DNA from: Sphingobacteriales bacterium
GTDB lineage: Bacteria > Bacteroidota > Bacteroidia > Sphingobacteriales > Sphingobacteriaceae
Direction of reading: 5' to 3'
Assembly (NCBI GenBank): GCA_004293485.1
Contig: RDYW01000044.1
Coordinates: 1-54,070, forward strand
Length of the DNA stretch: 54,070 nucleotides
Position numbers and translations under genes: made by a program. The stretch's first letter is position 1, and the number at the start of each line of letters is the position of its first letter. The notes below the pieces were generated by a model. The model was not told the DNA's origin. It ran no database searches and was given only the letters and a program-made list of their open reading frames with translations. Positions 9,425 through 17,761 of the stretch are shown piece after piece.

Positions 9425-10246
9425 ATGGCATACAACTTATTAAAAGGGAAAAGAGGAATTATTACAGGTGCTTTAGATGCAAATTCTATAGCTTGGAAAG
9501 TGGCACAAAAAGCACATGATGAAGGGGCAACCTTTGTATTAACCAATGCCCCAATTGCTATGCGCATGGGCGAAATAAATAAACTGGCCGAAGAAACAGG
9601 ATCAACAATTGTACCTGCCGATGCTACCAGTATCGACGATTTAACCAACCTATATACCAAAGCACAAGAGGTCTTAGGGGGTAAAATAGATTTTGTTTTA
9701 CACTCTATTGGTATGAGTGTAAATATCCGTAAGAATATACCCTACACCGAATCTAACTACGATTATTTTGCCAAAGGTATTGACGTTTCGGCTATGTCGT
9801 TTCATAAAATGCTGGCTGTAGCTAAAAAATTAGATGCCATAAACGAAGGAGGCAGCGTGGTAGCTTTAACCTATATGGCAGCCCAACGTACCTACCCATT
9901 TTATACCGATATGGCCGATATTAAAGCAATGTTAGAAAGCATTGCCCGTAGTTTTGGCTACCATTACGGGTTGGATAAAAAAGTGCGTATTAATACCGTA
10001 TCGCAATCGCCTACTAAAACCACCGCTGGTACAGGTATTAAAGGCTTTGGCGATTTTTACGATTATGCCAACGCTATTTCGCCGCTAGGCAATGCCGATG
10101 CCGAATCGTGTGCCGATTATTGCATTTCCTTATTCTCTGATTTAACTCGTATGGTAACCATGCAAAATCTTTTTCACGATGGTGGATATTCATCAACTGG
10201 GGTAAGTATGGATGTGATGCAAAAATTAGGTATTGCCAACCAATAA
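9425..10246 (+). CDS. fabI: enoyl-[acyl-carrier-protein] reductase (NADH)
   Basis: FabI reduces the enoyl-ACP double bond in the last step of each fatty acid elongation cycle (273 residues). It has a Rossmann-fold SDR-type scaffold with the FabI variant of the cofactor loop (KGKRGIITGALDANSIAWKVA). HSIGMSV lies in the middle, and the catalytic Tyr-x6-Lys appears in YTDMADIKAML. VSQSPTKTTAGTGIKGF is the substrate-binding loop region. The gene stands alone between a candidate promoter with an inverted repeat and a hairpin terminator, so it is probably monocistronic. Confidence 0.96.
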   Translation: MAYNLLKGKRGIITGALDANSIAWKVAQKAHDEGATFVLTNAPIAMRMGEINKLAEETGSTIVPADATSIDDLTNLYTKAQEVLGGKIDFVLHSIGMSVNIRKNIPYTESNYDYFAKGIDVSAMSFHKMLAVAKKLDAINEGGSVVALTYMAAQRTYPFYTDMADIKAMLESIARSFGYHYGLDKKVRINTVSQSPTKTTAGTGIKGFGDFYDYANAISPLGNADAESCADYCISLFSDLTRMVTMQNLFHDGGYSSTGVSMDVMQKLGIANQ

Positions 10247-10260
10247 AAATGTATTAAAAA

Positions 10261-10301
10261 AAAATGTCTATTTATAACTTAATAAATAGGCATTTTTTTT
10301 T
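10261..10301 (+). terminator. Rho-independent terminator of fabI
   Basis: A 15-bp stem with one G-T pair (AAAATGTCTATTTAT at 10261-10275, ATAAATAGGCATTTT at 10282-10296) and a six-base loop, followed by a run of T. It is AU-rich but correctly placed 15 bases after the fabI stop. Confidence 0.82.
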
Positions 10302-10373
10302 AAATATGTATTTTACAACACTTTTGTGTTTATTTTTATGGCTCATACAATTTGTTAAATATTACCACTACCC

Positions 10374-12830
10374 ATGAGCGAAAACCCACAGCTTGATTTG
10401 GCTTTTAACTATGTAGCACACACCAATAAAAATATTTTTTTAACGGGCAAAGCAGGCACAGGCAAAACTACTTTTTTACATCATCTTAAAAAAACTACAC
10501 CCAAGCGAATGGCAATAGTTGCACCCACAGGTGTAGCCGCAATTAATGCTGGGGGTGTTACCATTCACTCGTTTTTTCAGCTACCTTTTGGCCCCTACAT
10601 ACCACAAACGGCAGGTAGCAAACGCCCCTCAACCTTGCAAAGGAAATTTAGTAACGATAAAATTAATTTAATACGTAGCCTTGATTTGTTGGTTATTGAT
10701 GAAATAAGTATGGTACGGGCCGATACTTTAGATGGTATAGATGAAGTATTACGACGCTACAAAAACCCCAACCAGCCTTTTGGCGGTTTACAATTATTAA
10801 TGATAGGCGATTTGCACCAGCTATCGCCCGTTATTAAAGATGATGAATGGCAAATATTACAACCCTACTACCCCAATATTTATTTTTTTAGTAGCCATGC
10901 CTTACTTAAATCGATACCCGTAAGCATCGAATTAAAACATATTTACAGGCAAAGCGATACCCTGTTTATTGAATTATTAAATAGCATACGCAATAACCAA
11001 TTATCCGAAACGGTTTTAAATAAACTAAACGAAAGATACATACCTAATTTTTCGCCCAGCAAGGATGAAGGTTACATTACACTTACTACCCATAATTATA
11101 CCGCACAAAGCATTAACGATACAAAATTAGCCCAATTAAAGCAAGACACTAAAATATATACCGCTATTATAAATGGCGATTTCGACGAAAAAACTTACCC
11201 AACATTACTAAATTTAGAATTAAAACTGGGTGCGCAGGTAATGTTTGTTAAAAACGATCCGACGGCAAGTAAGCAATTTTATAATGGTAAAATAGGTAAA
11301 ATTACCCGCATAAGTTACGATGTTATACATGTACAATGCCCTAATGAGGATAAAGAAATAGCAGTTACAGCCCTTGATTGGACAAACATAAAATTTACAT
11401 TAAACACAAGTACCAAGCAGGTAGAAGAGCAAATAATGGGCTCGTTTACACAATTTCCCTTAAAACTGGCTTGGGCCATAACCATACATAAAAGCCAAGG
11501 CTTAACTTTCGATAAAGCTATTATTGATGCTAATTTAGCCTTTGCATTTGGACAAGTATATGTGGCTTTAAGCCGATGCAAAAGTTTTGAAGGCATGGTT
11601 TTACGGTCGCCAATAATAGCCGATAGTGTAAAAACCAGCACCACAGTAAGCGATTATACCAAAAATAACGAACAAAATCCGCCTAGCGAAACCCATTTAA
11701 TGATAGCTAAAATTGCTTACCAACAAAGCTTATTGCTTGATTTAATAGATTTTAGCAAAATAAAATACCGCATATTTGGCGTAGGTAAACTGGTGGAAGA
11801 AAACTATAGTATATTTTTACCAAGCTTACTCAGCGAAATTACTTTTATGAAAACTGCAACTGATAAACATATTTATGCTGTTGCTAGTAATTTTAAAAAC
11901 CAACTAAACCAATTATTTAAACCCGATGTACAGCCCGAATTAGATGAAAATTTACAAACAAGGGTACAAAAAGCCAGTGCCTACTTTTCACAAAAGTTAG
12001 ATGAAATTGTAGCTCAACCGCTTATAAAATTAAATATAAGCACCGATAATACGGCTATAAAAAAATCGATAAGTGAAGCAATTGAGCAGTTAAAAAAAGA
12101 AGTTTTTGTTAAAATAACAGTATTAAAAAACTGTATCGGTGGCTTTAGTAGCCTTACCTATTTACAAAGTATCAGCAATGCCGAAATTGATTATTTGGCT
12201 TTAAATAGTAATACAAATTCTAAAGAGGTAAGTATTGATATAAGCAATATTTCACATGGTAATTTATATAAAACGCTTACATTGTGGCGAAATAAAGAAG
12301 CAAACGAAAAAAAAATACCTATTTATATGGTACTTTCGCAAAAATCACTCTTATCTATCCTCGAGTTTTTACCTGCCAATATTAAAGAGCTTGAACATAC
12401 CAAAGGAATAGGTAAAAGTACCGCCAACCGTTATGGTAAAGTAATTTTAGATATGGTAAACAATTATTGTACCGAAAATAAAGTAGAACGGGGCGAATTT
12501 TTACTACCCAAAATAAAAATAGATACCAAGCAGGTATCGTTCGATTTATTTAAAGCAGGCAAAACCATACAACAAATAGCCACCGAACGAAACCTTGCCA
12601 CATCTACCATACAAGCACACTTGGCACACTATATACTTGATGGTAAAATACTTGTAACCGAAATTATGGATGTAGAAAAATTAAAAATAATAATGGCTCA
12701 TTACCAACAATTTCCTGATATGTCCAACGGCGAAAGAAAAATAGCACTAGGCGAAACCATAAGCTACCCCGACTTAAAAGCAGTAAGTAACCATATTGCG
12801 TTTACCGAACAGGCCAACCATTTAAAATAA
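10374..12830 (+). CDS. PIF1-like DNA helicase with HRDC and C-terminal helix-turn-helix
   Basis: An 818-residue superfamily 1 helicase, with 5'-3' polarity expected from the PIF1/RecD type. The P-loop GKAGTGKT lies at residues 25-32, followed by PTGVAAINAGGVTIHSFF (motif Ia), LLVIDEISMV (Walker B, near 105), GDLHQLSPV (motif III), and late motifs AITIHKSQGLTFDKAIID and VYVALSRC. After about residue 430 come a linker, an HRDC-like domain (about 640-705, with LEHTKGIGKSTANRYGK), and a helix-turn-helix (FDLFKAGKTIQQIATERNL... at 722-755). The HRDC-HTH tail is like that of RecQ proteins and is usual for this Bacteroidota family. It lies 64 bases before the restriction-modification gene, but its wide distribution argues for a housekeeping repair role. 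Confidence 0.9.
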   Translation: MSENPQLDLAFNYVAHTNKNIFLTGKAGTGKTTFLHHLKKTTPKRMAIVAPTGVAAINAGGVTIHSFFQLPFGPYIPQTAGSKRPSTLQRKFSNDKINLIRSLDLLVIDEISMVRADTLDGIDEVLRRYKNPNQPFGGLQLLMIGDLHQLSPVIKDDEWQILQPYYPNIYFFSSHALLKSIPVSIELKHIYRQSDTLFIELLNSIRNNQLSETVLNKLNERYIPNFSPSKDEGYITLTTHNYTAQSINDTKLAQLKQDTKIYTAIINGDFDEKTYPTLLNLELKLGAQVMFVKNDPTASKQFYNGKIGKITRISYDVIHVQCPNEDKEIAVTALDWTNIKFTLNTSTKQVEEQIMGSFTQFPLKLAWAITIHKSQGLTFDKAIIDANLAFAFGQVYVALSRCKSFEGMVLRSPIIADSVKTSTTVSDYTKNNEQNPPSETHLMIAKIAYQQSLLLDLIDFSKIKYRIFGVGKLVEENYSIFLPSLLSEITFMKTATDKHIYAVASNFKNQLNQLFKPDVQPELDENLQTRVQKASAYFSQKLDEIVAQPLIKLNISTDNTAIKKSISEAIEQLKKEVFVKITVLKNCIGGFSSLTYLQSISNAEIDYLALNSNTNSKEVSIDISNISHGNLYKTLTLWRNKEANEKKIPIYMVLSQKSLLSILEFLPANIKELEHTKGIGKSTANRYGKVILDMVNNYCTENKVERGEFLLPKIKIDTKQVSFDLFKAGKTIQQIATERNLATSTIQAHLAHYILDGKILVTEIMDVEKLKIIMAHYQQFPDMSNGERKIALGETISYPDLKAVSNHIAFTEQANHLK

Positions 12831-12894
12831 TGTGTTACTTGCTTTAAATGGTTTGCTTATCTTAACCGACCGAAAAAAGAATATAAAATTGTAG

Positions 12895-15800
12895 ATGAAA
12901 ATAATAGAATTGAAACCCCGAAAGGCATTAAACAAAGCCTTTTTAAAAGTAAAACCGAACAGGACTGAAATTGAAGGTTTCAAGACCAATCTCATTGCTT
13001 TACTTGACAGGATAAATGACACCGAAAGCGAAGAGTTTCATAAAAACCTTGTTATTGACTTTTTAAAGAAAACATATTACGAACCAAACCATTATATAAA
13101 TACTAAAGGACGAAACGACCTTGTTATACACAATGGCAATACGTTTAAAAGTTCCGTTGGTGTAATCATTGAAGCTAAAAAGCCTACCAATAAATCGGAA
13201 ATGCTTACCACTAAAAAACTGAATGTAAAAGCGTTTCAGGAATTAGTGCTTTACTATTTACGAGAAAGAATTACGCACAAAAATATTGAAGTAAAACATT
13301 TGGTAGCAACCAACATTAACGAATGGTTTATTTTTGACGCTACCCTATTCGAAAGGCTTTTTGCACAAAACAAAAACCTTGTAAAACAATTTACAGAATT
13401 TGAAGACGGACGTTTGGCAGATACAAAAACCGATTTTTTTTACAAACAAATTGCCGAGCCTTTTATCAACCAAATATTGGCCCCACACCCTTCGGGCTGG
13501 GTTGGTGGTGGGCTTGAATTTACGTACTTTAATATTCAGGACTATCAAAAACCGTTACGCAATACTAACAAGGCAGACGATAATTCGCTTATTGCTTTAT
13601 TCAAACTTTTATCGCCACAACATCTTTTAAAACTTCCTTTCACTAACGATAGCAACAGCCTTGACAAACGCTTTTACAGCGAGTTATTGCACATTATTGG
13701 CTTAACCGAAACCAAAGAAGGAAACAAGAAACTTATTGAACGAAACAAAACTGGCGAAAGACATTCGGGAACTATACTCGAAGATGCCATTATTCAGCTT
13801 GACAGTTTAGATAAACTAAGCCGATTAAACAAACCAAACCAATTTGGTAGCACACAACAAGAAAGGCTTTTTAATGTAGCCCTCGAACTTTCTATCACTT
13901 GGATAAACCGCATACTGTTTTTAAAGTTGCTAGAAGCCCAACTTATTACTTACCACAAAGGCAACAAATCGTATTCGTTTTTAAACCTTCAGAAAATCAA
14001 AAACTATGATGACCTAAATAACTTGTTTTTTCAGGTATTGGCTCGTAAGTATAGTAACAGAAATGATGATGTAAAAAAAGCTTTTGAAAAAGTTCCTTAC
14101 CTAAATAGTTCGCTTTTTGAACCAACAGAAATTGAGCAAGTAACCTTTTTTATAAGCAATTTAAACGACGATAAGAAAATACCAATTATTTCAACCACCG
14201 TATTAAAAAACAACCAAGGCAAAAAGCGAACAGGAAGTTTAAATACATTGGAATATATGTTTGAGTTTTTAAACGCATATGATTTTAGCAGTGAAGGTTC
14301 TGAAGAAATACAGGAAGATAACAAAACACTTATTAATGCTTCGGTTCTCGGATTAATTTTCGAGAAAATAAACGGCTACAAAGACGGTTCATTTTTTACT
14401 CCGGGTTTCATTACGATGTATATGTGTCGCGAAACTATTCGCAAAGCGGTGGTTCAAAAATTTAACGATTATTGTTTGAAATATGATTTAATGATAAACA
14501 AGATTGAAGACATTTACGAACTAATACCACTAAAGATTTCGAGAAAAAAAGCCAATGAGATAGTTAATTCTCTAAAAATTTGTGACCCTGCGGTAGGTTC
14601 GGGGCACTTTTTAGTCTCGGCACTCAATGAAATGATTGCCATAAAAAATGATTTAAAAATTTTAGAAGATAAAGAAGGAAAATCGTTGCACCGATACGAA
14701 ATAGAAGTAGTAAATGATGAATTGATTGTAACAGACGAAGAAGGAGAACTTTTTGAATACAACCCAAGTAACAAAGAAAGCCAACGCATACAAGAAACAC
14801 TTTTCCACGAAAAGCAAACCATTATTGAAAACTGCCTTTTTGGTGTAGATATTAATACCAACTCGGTAAAAATTTGCCGTTTGCGTTTGTGGATTGAATT
14901 ATTAAAAAACGCTTATTACAAAACCGATATAACCCACGGTTTAAACCGTGAACTATGGGAATTAGAAACACTACCAAATATCGACATCAATATAAAATGT
15001 GGTAACTCATTAGTAAGCCGTTTTGCTATTGATGCTGATTTAGCCCACGGTTTAAACAGTGGGCTAAAAAGCAAATGGAATATAGATACCTATAAAATAG
15101 CAGTATCTACATACCGTAACGCCGAAAGCAAAGAACAGAAAAGAGAAATGGAACGACTAATTGCCGATATAAAATCGGATTTTAGAAGTGAAATTTCGTT
15201 GAACGACCCCAAAGTAAAAAAGCTACGGAAACTATCAGGCGAATTGTTTCAAATGACACATCAGACACAACTTTTTGAAATGAGCAAAAAAGAAAAAGCC
15301 GACTGGAACAAAAAAGTAACACAGCTATCCGATGAAATCAAAAAATTAGAAATAGAAATTGAAGATATAAAAGCCAACAAGATTTTTGAAAATGCTTTTG
15401 AATGGCGTTTTGAATTCCCAGAAGTGCTAAACGATGATGGCGATTTTGTGGGCTTTGATGTAGTGATTGGAAATCCGCCGTATTTTACAATTTCAAACCT
15501 TGAAAAGCAATTTTTGAATTATTTTGAAAGCATAAATTTAAAAACTTTTATAAAAAGTACTGACATTTATTGTGTATTCATTGAACTTGCGAAAAAAATT
15601 GGAAGTAAACTCGGAAGAAATCACTTTATAGTTTCAAATAAATGGCTTACAGCAAACTATGGCGAAAAAACACGAACTTTTTTATCAGAACACACCAGCA
15701 ATATTTTTATTATTGATTTTAATAAGCATCAAATATTTGAAGAAGCACTAGTTGATGCTTGTTTATTGTCGTTTTCAAACCAAAATGGCAAAAGAACTGA

Positions 15801-16719
15801 TTACTTAGAGTTTGATGTAAAAGAAAAATCTGAAAACATAACAGATTTTTTAAATGAAATCCAATCTTCAACAAAAATTATTAATCTAAACGATACTTGG
15901 AATTTGGGGGGATTTCAATACGAAAGTATTAGAGAAAAAATCGAAAAAAATGGTAGAGTTTTAAATACTTGGGATGTAAAGTTTTACAGAGGAATTACAA
16001 CTGGTTTCAACGATGCATTTGTAATTGACTTAGAAACTAAAAATAGATTAATAAATGAAAATAAAAAAAATGCTGAAATCATAAAACCACTTTTGAGGGG
16101 TAGAGATATTAAAAAATATGGGTTTGAAAAAAGATTACTTTGGTTAATTAACACACATAATGGTTTAAAATCAGAAAAACTAAATCCAGTTAATGTGCCA
16201 GAAACTTTCCCTTCAATTTACAATTACTTGAATAATTTTAAGGAAAAACTTTTAAACAGAATAGATAAAGGTAACGATTGGTTTAATTTAAGAAATTGTA
16301 CCTATTTAAAAGAATTTGAGAAAGAAAAACTAGTTTTCACAAAAGCCTCAAAAATACAAGCTTTTGCCTATGATAACAAAGGACATTTTGTGCTCAATAC
16401 AAGTTATATTTTAGTAGGAGAAAAGTTAAAATATCTTTTGGGAATTTTAAATTCTAAGTTTTTTCAGTTTGCTTTTATTAAATTTTATCAAAGTGGAGGT
16501 ATTGATGGCGAAATTACTGTTCAAGCCATTGAGAAAGTGCCAATTTTTTATCCAAACCCAAAAGAAGAAAATTTGATGATAAAACTTGTTGATAAAATCA
16601 TAGAATTGAAAGAAAAAAATAAAAACACCACCGCTTTAGAAACCCAAATAAACCAATTGGTTTACCAGCTTTACAACCTAACCGAAGAAGAAATAAAAAT
16701 TGTGGAAGGAAATGGTTAA
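12895..16719 (+). CDS. Eco57I-like type IIG restriction-modification enzyme (fused nuclease-methyltransferase-specificity)
   Basis: A single 1274-residue polypeptide that would both cut and methylate DNA. The N-terminal nuclease part shows a PD-(D/E)xK-like signature, NDLVIHNGN followed by VGVIIEAKK (about residues 79-103). The adenine methyltransferase has motif I DPAVGSGHF at 564-572 and motif IV NPPY at 860-863. The C-terminal ~350 residues resemble a TaqI-type target recognition domain, ending in LTEEEIKIVEG, a common tail in this family. Two REP palindromes are inserted in frame (residues 679-688 and 716-725). The 3' end recurs as repeats downstream, and the stop codon lies inside a small hairpin. 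There is no separate methylase or specificity gene nearby. Probably acquired horizontally. Confidence 0.93.
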   Translation: MKIIELKPRKALNKAFLKVKPNRTEIEGFKTNLIALLDRINDTESEEFHKNLVIDFLKKTYYEPNHYINTKGRNDLVIHNGNTFKSSVGVIIEAKKPTNKSEMLTTKKLNVKAFQELVLYYLRERITHKNIEVKHLVATNINEWFIFDATLFERLFAQNKNLVKQFTEFEDGRLADTKTDFFYKQIAEPFINQILAPHPSGWVGGGLEFTYFNIQDYQKPLRNTNKADDNSLIALFKLLSPQHLLKLPFTNDSNSLDKRFYSELLHIIGLTETKEGNKKLIERNKTGERHSGTILEDAIIQLDSLDKLSRLNKPNQFGSTQQERLFNVALELSITWINRILFLKLLEAQLITYHKGNKSYSFLNLQKIKNYDDLNNLFFQVLARKYSNRNDDVKKAFEKVPYLNSSLFEPTEIEQVTFFISNLNDDKKIPIISTTVLKNNQGKKRTGSLNTLEYMFEFLNAYDFSSEGSEEIQEDNKTLINASVLGLIFEKINGYKDGSFFTPGFITMYMCRETIRKAVVQKFNDYCLKYDLMINKIEDIYELIPLKISRKKANEIVNSLKICDPAVGSGHFLVSALNEMIAIKNDLKILEDKEGKSLHRYEIEVVNDELIVTDEEGELFEYNPSNKESQRIQETLFHEKQTIIENCLFGVDINTNSVKICRLRLWIELLKNAYYKTDITHGLNRELWELETLPNIDINIKCGNSLVSRFAIDADLAHGLNSGLKSKWNIDTYKIAVSTYRNAESKEQKREMERLIADIKSDFRSEISLNDPKVKKLRKLSGELFQMTHQTQLFEMSKKEKADWNKKVTQLSDEIKKLEIEIEDIKANKIFENAFEWRFEFPEVLNDDGDFVGFDVVIGNPPYFTISNLEKQFLNYFESINLKTFIKSTDIYCVFIELAKKIGSKLGRNHFIVSNKWLTANYGEKTRTFLSEHTSNIFIIDFNKHQIFEEALVDACLLSFSNQNGKRTDYLEFDVKEKSENITDFLNEIQSSTKIINLNDTWNLGGFQYESIREKIEKNGRVLNTWDVKFYRGITTGFNDAFVIDLETKNRLINENKKNAEIIKPLLRGRDIKKYGFEKRLLWLINTHNGLKSEKLNPVNVPETFPSIYNYLNNFKEKLLNRIDKGNDWFNLRNCTYLKEFEKEKLVFTKASKIQAFAYDNKGHFVLNTSYILVGEKLKYLLGILNSKFFQFAFIKFYQSGGIDGEITVQAIEKVPIFYPNPKEENLMIKLVDKIIELKEKNKNTTALETQINQLVYQLYNLTEEEIKIVEGNG
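14929..14956. repeat. REP palindrome copy inside the restriction-modification gene (in frame)
   Basis: A 28-base stretch matching the intergenic palindrome (half-site ATAGCCCACGGTTT and its mirror) at 25 of 28 positions; the changes are at 14932, 14951 and 14952. It is read as ITHGLNRELW (residues 679-688), directly before a conserved ELETLPNIDINIKCGNSL segment. From memory of the family, relatives run from the preceding NAYY segment to this one with a shorter join, so this looks like inserted sequence. Confidence 0.8.
15041..15066. repeat. second REP palindrome copy inside the restriction-modification gene (in frame)
   Basis: A 26-base copy with a single change (AAACAGTGGG for AAACCGTGGG), the same variant as the copy at 17515. 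It is read in the same frame as the first copy, giving LAHGLNSGLK (residues 716-725), and begins 84 bases after the first copy ends. Confidence 0.85.
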
Positions 16720-16822
16720 AACCATTCAAACAACATTGTTTACTAAACATAGCCCACGGTTTAAACCGTGGGCTATGTAAAAGCGAGTAAAACAAACCGT
16801 TTCAACGGTTTATGAATTAAAA
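16684..16822. repeat. repeat unit 1 (overlaps the 3' end of the restriction-modification gene)
   Basis: In order: the last codons of the restriction-modification gene (EEEIKIVEGNG); palindrome AATGGTT-AA-AACCATT at 16711-16726, which contains the gene's TAA stop at 16717-16719; the perfect 32-base palindrome at 16747-16778; and a short hairpin AAACCGTT-TC-AACGGTTT at 16794-16811. Unit 2 follows directly. Confidence 0.85.
16747..16778. repeat. REP palindrome, perfect 32-base copy
   Basis: ACATAGCCCACGGTTT followed at once by its exact reverse complement. It is 28 bases after the restriction-modification stop codon. As RNA it could act as a hairpin, but there is no T run, so terminator function is unlikely. 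Confidence 0.9.
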
Positions 16823-16952
16823 GAAGAAGAAATAAAAATTGTGGAAGGAAATGGTTAAAACCATTCAAACAACATCGTTTACTAAACATAGCCCACGGTT
16901 TAAACCGTGGACTATGTAAAAGCGAGTAAAACAAACCGTTTCAACGGTTTAT
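16823..16952. repeat. repeat unit 2 (tandem copy)
   Basis: A near-exact copy of unit 1 shifted by 139 bases: the non-coding duplicate of the gene end (EEEIKIVEGNG reading), palindrome AATGGTT-AA-AACCATT at 16850-16865, the 32-base palindrome at 16886-16917 and the short hairpin at 16933-16950. It ends 25 bases before the transposase start codon. Confidence 0.85.
16886..16917. repeat. REP palindrome, 32-base copy with one mismatch
   Basis: Same as the copy at 16747 except for GGACTATGT in place of GGGCTATGT in the right arm, which leaves one unpaired position in the stem. Confidence 0.88.
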
Positions 16953-16976
16953 CAAACATAAAAAAATGAAATAATT

Positions 16977-17411
16977 ATGCCACATTCATTCAATAAAATA
17001 TGGATACACGCCATTTGGGCAACAAAAGAAAGAGAACCATTTATTCATATAAGTCTTGAACAAAAGGTACATCAATATATTGCCGAGCAATTGCGAGAAC
17101 AAGGTTGTCCTGTAAGAATCATCAATAGCATGCCCGACCATATTCATTGTTTGTTTTTGTTGAATCCACAAAAATCTATAGCAGAAGTAATCAAACAAAT
17201 TAAAGGCAGCAGCTCTCATTTTATAAATCAAAATGATTTGATTTCGGAAAAATTTGCCTGGCAAACAGGTTATGCCGCATTTTCAGTTTCCGAATCGGGT
17301 GTTGAAAAAGTTTTTCAATACATTAAAAATCAGAAATCACACCATCAAAAAAAAATGTTCCAACAGAAATACGATGACTTTATAAAATTATATGGCCTAA
17401 ATAATGATTGA
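16977..17411 (+). CDS. IS200/IS605-type Y1 transposase (RAYT-like)
   Basis: A 144-residue single-strand DNA transposase of the Y1/HUH class. The metal-binding HUH motif is MPDHIHCLF (residues 44-52). The catalytic tyrosine is expected in the helix VFQYIKNQKSHHQKKMF, the YIxNQxxHH pattern of REP-associated tyrosine transposases. The N-terminal FNKIWIHAIWATKEREPFI is the first strand and helix of the fold. It appears intact. No TnpB/IscB gene accompanies it, and palindromic repeats flank it on both sides. That favours a RAYT that processes REP hairpins over an autonomous IS200, although a solo tnpA IS200-like element cannot be excluded. Confidence 0.88.
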   Translation: MPHSFNKIWIHAIWATKEREPFIHISLEQKVHQYIAEQLREQGCPVRIINSMPDHIHCLFLLNPQKSIAEVIKQIKGSSSHFINQNDLISEKFAWQTGYAAFSVSESGVEKVFQYIKNQKSHHQKKMFQQKYDDFIKLYGLNND

Positions 17412-17487
17412 TTTAGAAACCCAAATAAATCTATTGGTTTACGAACTTACCGAAGAAGAAATAAAAATTGTGGAAGGAAATGGTTAA
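17412..17487 (+). pseudogene. duplicated 3' fragment of the restriction-modification gene
   Basis: Immediately after the transposase stop, the sequence aligns with the last ~85 bases of the restriction-modification gene (16636-16719) with small deletions. It reads LETQINLLVYELTEEEIKIVEGNG and stop; the gene itself reads LETQINQLVYQLYNLTEEEIKIVEGNG. A start codon at 17404 would give a 27-residue peptide, but a relic of the gene end, or of a lost second enzyme gene, is far more likely. Confidence 0.8.
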
Positions 17488-17594
17488 AACCATTCAAACA
17501 ACATCGTTTACTAAACATAGCCCACGGTTTAAACAGTGGGCTATGTAAATGAGTGAAATAATAACAACCCGTTTCAACGGTTTTTGAATTAAAA
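17452..17594. repeat. repeat unit 3, downstream of the transposase
   Basis: Contains the gene-end duplicate, palindrome AATGGTT-AA-AACCATT at 17479-17494, the 32-base palindrome at 17515-17546, and a degenerate short hairpin (CCCGTTTCAACGG core) near 17569-17580. A partial fourth copy of the gene-end sequence follows at 17595-17625 and diverges at TTATAGAAACACC. From 17626 to the next gene at 17762 I see nothing recognisable. Confidence 0.8.
17515..17546. repeat. REP palindrome, 32-base copy with the CAGTGGG variant
   Basis: One mismatch in the right arm (AAACAGTGGG), identical to that of the in-gene copy at 15041. This suggests these two copies share a recent common source. Confidence 0.88.
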
Positions 17595-17761
17595 GAAGAA
17601 GAAATAAAAATTATAGAAACACCATAAACAAACAACACCAGCCAGTTGGTATGCAAGTTTGTGTTAAAAATGCGCCAGTAGGCAAAGCCGCAATCCATTA
17701 TAAATACAAAAAAAATAAAATAATAGGTAAATAATTGCAATAATTTGCGTTATTTAAAACA

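Larger units (their letters stand above)
16684..17625. mobile_element. REPtron-like locus: Y1 transposase flanked by palindromic repeat units
   Basis: This block holds two tandem repeat units upstream of the transposase gene (16977-17411), one downstream, and a partial fourth unit at 17595-17625. The period is 139 bases upstream (16684 to 16823) and 143 downstream (17452 to 17595). Each full unit contains three palindromes and a copy of the 3' coding end of the restriction-modification gene. The layout matches a RAYT gene with its REP/BIME-like repeats, not a simple IS with defined ends. I see no target duplication. Confidence 0.7.

Noticed and set aside
12895-17411. Helicase, restriction enzyme and transposase considered as one new defence operon
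   Set aside because: The PIF1-HRDC-HTH helicase is widespread in the phylum without such neighbours, and the transposase is separated by repeats. Only the repeat-restriction gene link is supported by sequence.
16684-17625. Repeated 32-base palindromes at regular distance considered as a CRISPR array
   Set aside because: Only three full copies exist, the intervals are near-identical duplicated sequence and not unique spacers, and no cas genes are present.
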